Position numbers and translations under genes: made by a program. From assembly GCA_963747735.1 (NCBI GenBank), contig CAVVGE010000003.1:1-56617 (forward strand): DNA of 56,617 nt. The letters run 5' to 3'. Within the stretch, counting starts at the first letter, position 1; the number at the start of each line of letters is the position of its first letter. The notes beneath the pieces were generated by a model. It was not told the DNA's origin. It saw only the letters and a list, made by a program, of their open reading frames with translations, and ran no database searches. Shown one piece after another: positions 36,061 to 44,614 of this stretch. Origin of the DNA: AP-15 sp963747735 (GTDB taxonomy: Bacteria; Pseudomonadota; Alphaproteobacteria; ATCC43930; CGMCC-115725).

Positions 36061-37661
36061 GGCGAGACGCTGACCGGGGTCAGATCCTGGAACCAGCTCT
36101 GCGCCTGCACGAAGCCCTTGACCTTCGGCGACAGGGCGCGCGGGTTCACGTCGTGCGCGACAAAGATCAGCGCGGCCTGCTCGCTCATCATCTCATGCAG
36201 TTTGGTCAGCAAGACCAGACGCTTCGTCGTGTCGAACTCGCTCAGGATCGAGGCGATGACCTTGTCGAACTCCGGGTCGCTGAAATGCCCCCAGTTGCTG
36301 CCTTTGGGTGCCCACGCCCCGGTCCAGACATGCCGGATCAGCGCGTTGAACGGGTCCTGCGTCTGGCGGCTGACGTTGATCGCATCGACATCGGGATGTT
36401 CGTCGACACCTTCCCGGGTCAATTTGAGCAAGGCATTCCAATCCATCGTGTCAAGCGTCACCTGGAACCCGACCGCGTCGAGCTGCGATTTGACCAGCTC
36501 GTTCATCGGCAGCGGCTGCATCTGACCGGAGCCCGAGGTCGAGATCGCGAACTTGACCTTGCAGGGCATGCACCCCGCCTCCTTCAACAGGGCCTTGGCC
36601 TTTTCCGGATCGAATTTGTACAGGACCGGGTGACCGTAATAGGCGGTCGACGGCGGCACAGTCGCATATTCCTCAAGCATCAGCCCGTTCAGCAGGTCCT
36701 TCATGTCCTTGCGGTTGAGCGCGTAGTTCGCCGCCTGGCGCACGCGCACATCGGCGAACGGATGGCCCTTGAGGAAGTTGAGCTGATACGACCAGTTATG
36801 CGGATAAACCTTGGTGACGATCTGCATGCCGGCAGATTTCAGCCGGGCGATCGCGTCCGGCGACGGGGCCTCGATCCAGTTAACCTCGCCCGACAACAGC
36901 GCCGCGGTGCGGGTCGAGGCTTCCGGCATCGGGATCAGCACCAGCCGGTCCTGCTTTGGCACCCGCGCCTTGTCCCAATAATCGGTGTTGGGGATAAATT
37001 CGAGCCGCTGATGCGGCACCATCTTGTCGAATTTGTAGGGCCCGGTACCCGACGGGTGCAGCGCATACTGGGCCCAGTCGTACTTCACCTCCTTGGCACG
37101 GCATGGGCTGATCATCATCACATAGCTGATCTCGTACGGGAACAGCGAGTCAGGTACCTTGGTCTTGAATGCGACCGTGTGATCGTCGATCTTTTCGACC
37201 CCCACATAGGTGCCGAGGTATGGACGCGCCTGCGCGAACTGCGCGGTGTTGAACTGCGGCGCCTTCTCGTCGTCGCTGTACCCCATGTTCCACACCACAT
37301 CGTCGGCGGTGAAGGGGCAACCGTCATGCCATTTGACGCCTTGGCGCAGGGTAAAGATCCAGCGTTTGGTGTCGCCCTCGTCGACGTGCCACTCGGTGGC
37401 GAGCCCGGGCTTTATGTCGGAAGCCTTGTCGCCCTGCGACAAATCCCACAGCACGAGCGAGTCGTAGAGGTTGTAGCCGACAAAGCGGTATCCCTCGAAG
37501 CCCTGGTCGGGATTGCCGGTCGTCTGCGGCAGGTCGCCGGCGGTCATGCCGACGGTCAAGGTCCCCGCCGCCATGGCGCCACCCGCCGCGAGCATGACCG
37601 CCGCACCAAATGCCGCCGTCGCGGCCGTGAGCTGCCGAATGCGCATGATGTCCATCCCCAC
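36057..37661 (-). CDS. Periplasmic binding protein of peptide-type ABC transporter (SBP family 5), copy 2
   Basis: A 534-residue family-5 solute-binding protein with a Sec signal peptide (hydrophobic core AATAAFGAAVMLAAGGAMA, cleavage near AMA-AG). No lipobox is seen. The family motif FTLRQGVKWHDGCPFTADDVVWN and LHPSGTGPYKF are present. It is a close paralogue of the protein encoded 28 bases upstream. Both have an unusual SPCRAKEV and a GC.PCKVKF cysteine pair. It feeds the DppBC-type permease downstream; the ligand is not known. Confidence 0.92.
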   Translation of the reverse strand: MGMDIMRIRQLTAATAAFGAAVMLAAGGAMAAGTLTVGMTAGDLPQTTGNPDQGFEGYRFVGYNLYDSLVLWDLSQGDKASDIKPGLATEWHVDEGDTKRWIFTLRQGVKWHDGCPFTADDVVWNMGYSDDEKAPQFNTAQFAQARPYLGTYVGVEKIDDHTVAFKTKVPDSLFPYEISYVMMISPCRAKEVKYDWAQYALHPSGTGPYKFDKMVPHQRLEFIPNTDYWDKARVPKQDRLVLIPMPEASTRTAALLSGEVNWIEAPSPDAIARLKSAGMQIVTKVYPHNWSYQLNFLKGHPFADVRVRQAANYALNRKDMKDLLNGLMLEEYATVPPSTAYYGHPVLYKFDPEKAKALLKEAGCMPCKVKFAISTSGSGQMQPLPMNELVKSQLDAVGFQVTLDTMDWNALLKLTREGVDEHPDVDAINVSRQTQDPFNALIRHVWTGAWAPKGSNWGHFSDPEFDKVIASILSEFDTTKRLVLLTKLHEMMSEQAALIFVAHDVNPRALSPKVKGFVQAQSWFQDLTPVSVSP

Positions 37662-37689
37662 CGCTAACTTGTCTGTCTGTCGATCGCCG

Positions 37690-39309
37690 CTATGGCGCGA
37701 GGCTTACCCGGGTCAAATCCTGAAACCAGCTTTGCGCCTGGATGAAGCCCTTCACCTTCGGCGCCATCGCCCGCGGATTGAGGTCGTGCACGACAAAGAT
37801 CATCACCGCCTGCCTGCCCTCCTCTTCGTGCAGCTCGGTCAGCAGCTGCAGGCGCTTCTCGTCGTCGAACTCGTTGAAGATCTTGGCGATCAAGGCTTCG
37901 ATCACGGGACTCTCGAAATGCCCCCAATTGGAACCCGCCGGGGCCCAGTAGGCGCGCCCGACCAATTTGATGATCGCGTTGACCGGGTCGAGCAGGCCGC
38001 GCGAAAAATTGAGCCCGTCATAGTCGGGATATTTGTCCGCACCGGCGCGATAGACGGTCAGCAGCGTGTTCCAGTCCATCGTCTGCAACGTGACTTCGAA
38101 CCCTGCTTCTTCGAGCTGAGACTTGACCAGCTCGTTCATCGGCAAGGGCTGCATCTGCCCGGAACCGGAAGTCGAAATGCCAAAAGTCACCTTGCACGGC
38201 AGGCAACCCGCTTCCTGCAGCAGGGCGCGGGCCTTTTTGGCGTCGTGCTCGTATTGCGGCGGATGGCCGAAATAGGCGACCGACGGCGGCACCACGTCAT
38301 GTTCCGGGATCGCCGTGCCGCCCAGCAGATCGACGACATCCTGGCGGTTGATGGCGTAATTCGCCGCCTGCCGTACGCGCAGATCCTTGAACGGACCGCG
38401 GGTGAAATTCAGCATGTAGGGCCAGTCATGCGGGTAGACGTTGGTGACGATCTGCATGCCGCTCGATTTGAGCCGCGGGATCGCATCGGGAGACGGCGCC
38501 TCGATCCAATCGACCTGACCGGACAACAAGGCCGCCGTACGGGTCGAGGCTTCCGGCATCGGGATCAGGACCAGCCGGTCCTGTTTCGGAATGCGATCCT
38601 TGTCCCAGTATGCGGTGTTCGCCATCAGTTCGAGCCGCTCGTGCGGAACAAATCGGCCAAACTTGTACGGCCCGGTGCCGGATGGGTGCAGCGCATACTG
38701 CGCCCAGTCGTAGTTGACCTCTTTCGCCCGGCACGGGCTGATCATCATCACGTAGCTGAGCGTGTAGGGGAACAGCGACTCGACGAAATTCGTCTCGAAG
38801 GCCACGGTGTAATCGTCGATCTTGGCGACGGATTTGAAATTGGTGAGGAACCCCCTCGTCAGCGTGAATTGCTGCGTCGAGAAGTTGGGCGCCTTCTGGT
38901 CGGTGCGCATCTGGAAATTCCAGACGACATCGTCGGCAGTGAATTTGCAGCCGTCGTGGAATGTTACTCCCTGCCGAAGGTGCACGATCCAGCGCTTGTG
39001 GTCGTTCGGATCGACCTCATAGGAAGTGGCGAGCCCGGGCTTGATGTCGGATGGTTTGTCGGACTTGGACAAATCCCACAGCAGCAGCGCGTCGTACAGA
39101 TTATAGCCGACGAAGCGGTAGCCCTCGAACCCCTGGTCGGGGTTCCCGGTCGTGACCGGAATGTCGCCGGCCGTCATCGCGACCCGCAGCGTTCCCGCAG
39201 CCCGGGCGACGCCCGGGAGCATTGCCGCAGCGGTGCAGAGCACGCCGACAGCGAGAAAGCGGGTCGCCAGCCGCCGCATATCTGCGGCGAAAGGAGAAGT
39301 AGCGTACAT
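37690..39309 (-). CDS. Periplasmic binding protein of peptide-type ABC transporter (SBP family 5), copy 1
   Basis: A 539-residue family-5 binding protein. The start at 39309 has AGAGGG about 6 bases upstream; a weaker alternative is the ATG at 39279. Signal peptide LAVGVLCTAAAMLPGVARA. WIVHLRQGVTFHDGCKFTAD, LHPSGTGPYKF and the two cysteine regions (SPCRAKEV, GCLPCKVTF) are shared with copy 2. Two tandem binding proteins with one permease suggest a widened ligand range. First gene of a six-gene operon running to 32153. Confidence 0.92.
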   Translation of the reverse strand: MYATSPFAADMRRLATRFLAVGVLCTAAAMLPGVARAAGTLRVAMTAGDIPVTTGNPDQGFEGYRFVGYNLYDALLLWDLSKSDKPSDIKPGLATSYEVDPNDHKRWIVHLRQGVTFHDGCKFTADDVVWNFQMRTDQKAPNFSTQQFTLTRGFLTNFKSVAKIDDYTVAFETNFVESLFPYTLSYVMMISPCRAKEVNYDWAQYALHPSGTGPYKFGRFVPHERLELMANTAYWDKDRIPKQDRLVLIPMPEASTRTAALLSGQVDWIEAPSPDAIPRLKSSGMQIVTNVYPHDWPYMLNFTRGPFKDLRVRQAANYAINRQDVVDLLGGTAIPEHDVVPPSVAYFGHPPQYEHDAKKARALLQEAGCLPCKVTFGISTSGSGQMQPLPMNELVKSQLEEAGFEVTLQTMDWNTLLTVYRAGADKYPDYDGLNFSRGLLDPVNAIIKLVGRAYWAPAGSNWGHFESPVIEALIAKIFNEFDDEKRLQLLTELHEEEGRQAVMIFVVHDLNPRAMAPKVKGFIQAQSWFQDLTRVSLAP

Positions 39310-40141
39310 AAAGTGCCCTCTGTGCGGCATGTTGGCGGGCCAGAGCGATGCTTGATGCTGCGTTGCAATATGCGGGCCAAGGGCCGAAAGGCAGCTATCC
39401 CGGCAGGGGCCCAGGTGGAAGAGGAGCTGTGCCGCGGCGGATCGTGCGTGGCGTGGAGGCAGGACGTGGCTGCTTGAAGCACCTCGCTGGTGCCGGTGAG
39501 GATGCGAAAGGTCGCAAGCGTGGCAAAGTCGGTGGCGAGTGGTGTTCCGCGAGTGGTGTTCCGCGAGTGGTGTTCCGAATGTGGACACCGAATGTGCAAT
39601 CAGGCCGCCGACGAGCATGGCCTCAGGCCCGAACCTACCCATAAACCAGCAGCCGCTGAGTACGCTTCCTCCGGCGGGCTTGGGCGGTCAGCGCATCCGA
39701 GGGTCGATCCTGTTGTCGCCGCGGCCGCCGTTACGCTGCCGATCGTTTCTAGGCCTGGTAACATCTCGATTTAACATTGAAAACGTTTTCTGCGCGTCTC
39801 GCAGAACCGTCTCTTCGATCCGTCAAAAATTTGCGCTCCTGAATTTGAAGGAGAAACCCGCCGGCTCAGAACCTGCTCGGTTTCAGCAACTATCGACAAC
39901 AGTCGGTCGAGTTTTCTCTGACGGCCACCGATCGAGCGATACCGCCGTCCCCAAAAAAGACCGTTACGAGGCTATCCGCCACGAGGCAGACGCGGACTGG
40001 CTGGCCGATCGGCATCCCGACGACGGCCGCTATCGGGCACATCTTCGACATACGGCCGTCTGGAATGCGGGTCTGTTGAGCGCCGAAAGCAGCCACCGGG
40101 GGGCGAGCCGGCGACTACAATCCGTTGCACGTGCTGCAGCC
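39310..40141. other. Long intergenic region with a 14-bp tandem repeat
   Basis: No gene is recognisable in 830 bases. A short frame just before 40166 reads GRAGDYNPLHVLQPYRDLAED and a stop; it looks like the tail of a lost protein and overlaps the end of the antiporter gene on the other strand. Three copies of a 14-base unit lie at 39535-39576. The promoter of the binding-protein operon should be near 39330-39400, but no clear boxes were found. Confidence 0.4.
39535..39576. repeat. Three perfect tandem copies of a 14-bp unit
   Basis: GCGAGTGGTGTTCC is repeated three times without change. A 14-base period is not a codon multiple and no gene is here, so this is a noncoding tandem repeat about 230 bases upstream of the binding-protein operon. 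Confidence 0.8.
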
Positions 40142-41382
40142 CTACCGCGATTTGGCGGAGGATTGATTTGTTGACGCGCGCGCCGATAGCCGCAGGCAGC
40201 GCAGCAAGAGCGGCATGGTCACGCCCTGCACAATGACCGAGAAGGCGACGACCCCGAAGGCCGCGACCAGCATTTCGTCGTGCAGCGGGACATCAGGCGA
40301 CAACGACAAGGCAAGGGCGAGACCGAGCGCGCCGCGCAGTCCACCCCACCACAATACGTGTTGCGTAGGCAGCGAAATCGCCCAGCGCGAGCGACAAAAC
40401 GGCAGGCATAGTGGATAGACCGTCAGGGCCCGCACCAACAGTGCAAGTCCAATGACAAGGACGAGGGCGCGCCCGCCCAGGAGCTCGAAGGGGATCGCCG
40501 CAACATTCGCCCCGATCAGCAGAAAGACCACCGAGTTGGCGACAAAGGCTATGAAGTCCCACAACGCGAGCGTGAATTCCCGGCCGCGGGCTGTGATGCG
40601 GCTGCGCCCGTCGTCTGCCAGGACACCGAGGTTTCCGATCAGCAGCCCGGCCGCTACCGTCGCCAGCACTCCTGAGACGTGCAGATGCTCAGCGAGGAGG
40701 AACGAGCCGTAGGCGGTAACCGCGGTCAGCGTGCTTTCGATCAGGTGGTCCGCGGTGCGACCCGCGACCAGGATCGCGAGACCGGCGCAGGCAGCGCCAA
40801 TGCCCAGTCCGCCGCCCACTGTCAGCAGGAGCGTCGAAGCGAGCGCGGCAGGAGAGGCAAGATCGTGCCCACTCCCCTGGGTCCAAGCAAGAGCCAGCGT
40901 GAACAGCACCGCCGCCACGCCGTCATTGAACAGGCTCTCGCTCTCCACCAGTAGCCGTAGACGGCCGGTGACGCCGTTATCCTTGAACATTGCAATAACC
41001 GCGATCGGATCTGTTGCGGCAATCAGCGCACCGAACAGCAGAGCGGATGACATTGGCCAACCCAGGGCAGTTATCAATCCCGCCGTCATCAGAGCGGCGG
41101 CGACCAACGTACCGATTACGGCCAGAACCAGAACGGGCCAGACGTCGCGGCGCAATTCCCGCCAATGGATATTAATCGCCGCTTCGAACAGCAACGGCGG
41201 CAGGATCACGCGAAAGACAAGATCGTGGGTCAGGTAGGCTCATCGCCGGCCCGGAACAAGGCAATGGCGACGCCCGTCAGCACCAGTCCCACGGTGTAGG
41301 GGAGCCGAACGCGGCGCGCCAGCATCGCAACGATGACCGCCACCAGCAGGAGCTCTATGGTGTTTACGAGCACAAAATTCAT
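40142..41382 (-). pseudogene. Na+/H+ antiporter of CPA1/NhaP type, frameshifted near N-terminus
   Basis: From the ATG at 41382 the frame reads MNFVLVNTIELLLVAVIVAM, then RLPYTVGLVLTGVAIALF, and stops at 41230-41232. The homologous continuation (YLTHDLVFRVILPPLLFEAA) is in a neighbouring frame and is open to 40142. A single base missing near 41233-41240 explains this. The rest has the family hallmarks: ALIAATDPIAVIAMFKDNGV and VESESLFNDGVAAVLF with the conserved Asp residues, and WWGGLRGALGLALALSL. Restored length is about 413 residues with some 12 helices. It would exchange sodium or potassium for protons. Confidence 0.82.
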
Positions 41383-41603
41383 CGCCGGGCAAAGGTTATG
41401 GAGCCTTGGTGCAAAGGCTATCTACGCCGCAGGCGAAAGGCGCGGTGCCCCCGCAATCGTCAGCGCGTCAGGCCGATCCGTGACACTGTAATCAACTCGT
41501 CGGTCTTTGCCGATGGAAGATCGCTCTTATTCCACAGGCGCGCCAGCAGCCATTGATCTGAGGCCCAGCCCACACGTCGCGGCCGCCACGAGCGCCGGTC
41601 GCC

Positions 41604-41938
41604 TCATGATCTGGCGCCGAGACGCTCGGCCAGCCCGGCAAAACCGTCGACGACGATGCCGGTTGCGGAATCCGGCACCGGATCCGGCGGTCCGGCCGGC
41701 CCCACTCGTCCGGCCGTCGTACGAACGCGGTACGGTAGCCGACGCCGCGTGCCGCATCGAGATCAAAATTGTGGCACGCCACCATCAAGATTTCGCCCGG
41801 AGGGGCGCCGAGGAACCCGGCGGCGCGTCGATACGCGTCGGGCAGCGGCTCGGCCATCGCCGAACTGAGCCCGCCATGCCAATCCAGCACCGTGCCGCCG
41901 GTATCGAAGGCGATTACCTTGATGGCGGAGAGTTCCAT
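41604..41938 (-). pseudogene. Decayed HAD dehalogenase paralogue in second selenoprotein module
   Basis: The N-terminus IKVIAFDTGGTVLDWHGGLS matches the intact gene at 6040, but the sequence then jumps to PLPDAYRRAAGFLGAPPGEI. About 125 residues, including the whole cap, motif II and the motif III lysine, are deleted. After RRPDEWG a one-base loss shifts the frame; the correct continuation (GPPDPVPDSATGIVVDGFAG) ends at TGA 41604-41606. It begins 10 bases after the second selenoprotein stop. Catalysis should be lost. Confidence 0.85.
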
Positions 41939-41948
41939 CAGGGGCGCC

Positions 41949-43157
41949 TCATCCCGGACGCACCCGTGCCGCCGGCACGACGAAGTTGCTGACGATCAGC
42001 CGCAGGCGTTCGTCCTTGTGCGCCAGCAGCACCTCGCGCAGCCCGTATAGTGCGGCACCGGTGGCGGTTTCGTTCCAGAACCAGTCGCCGAGCTGGCGGC
42101 TCGAGGGCCTTGCATCGCCGGCGGTCGCGGATTCGAGACAAAACGCCTTCAGATCGTCGATAGCAAAGCGCAAGACGAGCGGCGCGGAAAACCCGTCGCG
42201 CGGGCTTGACGGCTCTCTGCCGCGTAGCCAGTCGGCGACGTAGCGCGCGCAATCCGCCATCACCAGACCGCTTAATCCTACCGTGGTGCGGCGATATTGC
42301 GTCATCCACTGCTGATGGGCGCCTTGCAGCGATTCTATCTCCGCCTCGAGCCGTGACGGCAGCGTGTCCGCAGAGCTCGTCGCGAGCGATGGCGGTATGG
42401 ATGGCGGGCGCCACGCCGGATCGGGTGCGGCGCGCGGGTCGTCATCGGCGAAATCCTCGATCAAGATAGGCCTGTCGCTGCGTTCCAGCATGCGCAGCGC
42501 GGCCAGAACCACCCGCTTCTGGAATGTCGGATCGCTCGGTGCTCCGCATGGTCGGCCGAGCTCGAACGGCACCCATAAGGCGCGCGGCGGCCTGGTGTTC
42601 TCCGCTTGCGGCCGGATCAGTGCGATCGCGACCGTTGCCAGCCCCTCTTCCTCGAGATAATGCCCCAGCGCGCTCACGGCGCGCGTGCAGAGCGGTCAAA
42701 CGGGGGCGAGGATGACAAAGTCGGCGTTATCCAGCTTTAGGCGTCCGGCGAGTTCGCGAGCGTGCGGCTCCATCTGGATCGGATCGGTCGCGCCCATGAA
42801 CGAATAGTGCATGTCGACGACCGAACCGATCACGCCTTCTTCCGCCAGTTCGCGCAGTCGGTCGATCGGGAACACGACGTTCCGATCTTCCTGAAAGCCG
42901 GTGCGGTCGAAATTGATCGAGATGTGGCTGCACAGCAGGTCTTCCGGCGCGGTCGTGGCAGGGATCGCCCGATAATCGGGATCACGGCCCCGAAACGGCT
43001 CCTCGCCGCGCACGACGAGACCGGCAGAGGACACGATCGCGACCCGGCGCTGCGACAGCGGCGGCCCTTGCACCCATGGTCGCGTGGCGAAGTCGGGGCA
43101 TTCGAGCTCGGCGAGGCGTTGTGCCTGGCCCGCCGGCAGATCGGTCAATCGCGTCAA
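41949..43157 (-). CDS. Selenoprotein of GrdB-like family, paralogue, Sec at codon 154
   Basis: A 402-residue protein of exactly the same length as the one at 4824-6032, with TGA (42696-42698) at the same codon 154. Reading through gives F-V-I-L-A-P-V-U-P-L-C-T-R-A-V-S. Upstream signature: HISINFDRTGFQEDRNVVFP and MHYSFMGATDP; downstream: HYLEEEGLATVAIALIRPQA. The start is a TTG at 43157 with AGGAGG 7 bases before it, fixed by alignment with copy 1; the in-frame GTG six bases earlier abuts that ribosome site and was rejected. The SECIS-like hairpin is identical to copy 1. Conservation of protein sequence beyond the UGA in two paralogues is strong evidence of recoding. It is divergent from a TetR gene and followed by a decayed HAD gene. 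Confidence 0.88.
42668..42684 (-). promoter_or_regulatory. SECIS-like hairpin downstream of UGA (copy 2)
   Basis: The same GCGCGC-CGTGA-GCGCGC hairpin at the same distance from the UGA as in copy 1. The bases between UGA and stem differ at one position (GCTC instead of GGTC), which changes V to L in the UxxC motif. Confidence 0.65.
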
Positions 43158-43202
43158 CGCCACCCTCCTGAAACTGTGCCTGGAGGACCGATAGTGCACC
43201 TT

Positions 43203-43224
43203 TTTTAGATCACACGCTATAAAA
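43203..43224. promoter_or_regulatory. Degenerate TetR-operator-like site upstream of selenoprotein gene 2
   Basis: Arms TTTTAGAT and CTATAAAA around CACACG line up with the perfect site at 4740-4761, with two mismatches between the arms. It lies about 46 bases before the TTG start. A second half-site-like TTAGAATGAAG lies near 43280, similar to CTAGAATGAAC beside the 3977 palindrome. Confidence 0.4.
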
Positions 43225-43339
43225 CAATCGGTCGCCAACCACACGCAGATTTTGGTTCGGCAATTATCGAGCGATCGACTTAGAATGAAGTTTCTGCGGC
43301 GGTCCTCCCTGACACAGGCGTCGCCACCGAAGGCGTGCA

Positions 43340-43936
43340 ATGGCGCGACCAAGAGAATTCGATGAAGCCGCCGCGCTCGATGCGGCGATGCACTGCTTCT
43401 GGGCCAAGGGGTATGAGCTCACCTCGGTGCGGCAGCTGGCCGACCGCATGGGGATCACCGGCGCCAGCCTTTACAATGCCTTCGGCGACAAGCGGTCGCT
43501 ATACCGCCGTTCGCTCGAATATTACCTGGAACAGAGCGTCCACGATCGCATTTCGCGCCTGTCACGACTGCCGCCGATGGAGGCGATCCGCGGGTTCTTT
43601 GCGGATATCATCGAACGCTCGGTTTCCGACCAGCAGCGCCGTGGCTGCCTGCTCGTGAATGCGGCGCTGGAGATGGCGCCGCACGACGCTGGCTTCCGGG
43701 AAATCGTCGTCCGCGAAATGAAGCTGATCGAGGCTTTCTTTCAGCACTGCGTCGAGATCGGACAGTCGGACGGATCAATCATCCGGTCCCGCCCCGCTAC
43801 CGATCTTGCCAAGCTTCTGCTCGGCGTGCTGCTCGGGCTGCGCGTGCTCGCCCGCACGCGGTCCGAGCGAGGGGTTCTGGAAGGCGCCGCGAGCGCCGCG
43901 CTCTCGCTCCTCGGCAATCCGACGCATTTCGGCTGA
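43340..43936 (+). CDS. TetR/AcrR family transcriptional regulator (copy 2)
   Basis: A 198-residue regulator, clearly paralogous to copy 1 (MARPREFDEAAALDAAMHCF, then MGITGASLYNAFGDKRSLYR, and QQRRGCLLVNAALEMAPHD). The helix-turn-helix lies at about residues 10-55. Unlike copy 1, it is divergent from its selenoprotein gene, leaving 182 bases between them for shared control. Both modules keep the regulator beside the selenoprotein, which argues for a specific regulatory link. Confidence 0.92.
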   Translation: MARPREFDEAAALDAAMHCFWAKGYELTSVRQLADRMGITGASLYNAFGDKRSLYRRSLEYYLEQSVHDRISRLSRLPPMEAIRGFFADIIERSVSDQQRRGCLLVNAALEMAPHDAGFREIVVREMKLIEAFFQHCVEIGQSDGSIIRSRPATDLAKLLLGVLLGLRVLARTRSERGVLEGAASAALSLLGNPTHFG

Positions 43937-43951
43937 ACCCAAGCTGCAGCA

Positions 43952-44344
43952 TCACATCTTTTCTTTGGTTCCTCGGGCGATCAGCCACCAGTTGACCGGA
44001 TAGGTGGTGGCGAAGCCGGCGACCATCGCGATCTGCATCATCAGCCAATAGCTCCATTCGGTTGGTTGCAGCGCGGGGTAGAGCCAAGAGCGATAGCCCA
44101 TCCAGCCGAACATGCCGACCTCGTAGGCGATCAGCGAAAGCATATCGATCTTAACGGCGGTGATGAGCCCGTCTCGCAATCCCAGGCCGCGCATCGGCGC
44201 AACCGAGAAGTACTGAAAGATGATCCCGAACAGGTAAGCGAAAGCGAAGGCTAAGAGGAATCTTCCCAACAACTCCGAGCCGACTATGGAAATGCCGATC
44301 GCAAAAGCCACTCCCGCCAGATCGACCTGAAGTTTGCCGGACAC
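43952..44344 (-). CDS. DUF4396-like integral membrane protein
   Basis: A 130-residue membrane protein with about four helices. The C-terminal block KIDMLSLIAYEVGMFGWMGY, then MMQIAMVAGFATTYPVNWWL and the charged tail ARGTKEKM is typical of DUF4396 proteins, some of which carry an extra metal-binding N-terminal part that is absent here. Its function is not known. It converges with the TetR gene, ending 15 bases away. Confidence 0.7.
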   Translation of the reverse strand: MSGKLQVDLAGVAFAIGISIVGSELLGRFLLAFAFAYLFGIIFQYFSVAPMRGLGLRDGLITAVKIDMLSLIAYEVGMFGWMGYRSWLYPALQPTEWSYWLMMQIAMVAGFATTYPVNWWLIARGTKEKM

Positions 44345-44614
44345 CGTACTCTAGCCCCCCGCCGTCCAGTTCGGATTGGGGCACGAAGACCGATTCCCGA
44401 CGGACAGGCTGATCGCCCGCTCTATGCTCGGAATGCGGACTGTCGCTCTGATCCTAGGCAACAGCCGAGTCGCGCCGACCGCGGCCCTTTGTGCGGGGCT
44501 CTGTCAGGGCCTTGTCTGCATTGCACCTCATCTCTCCCGCCCGGCTCGCCGCGGAGTGAGAGGGGCACGACGAAATCGGCTCCGCGGGTATGAGGGGAAT
44601 GCTTTCCCGCGGAA

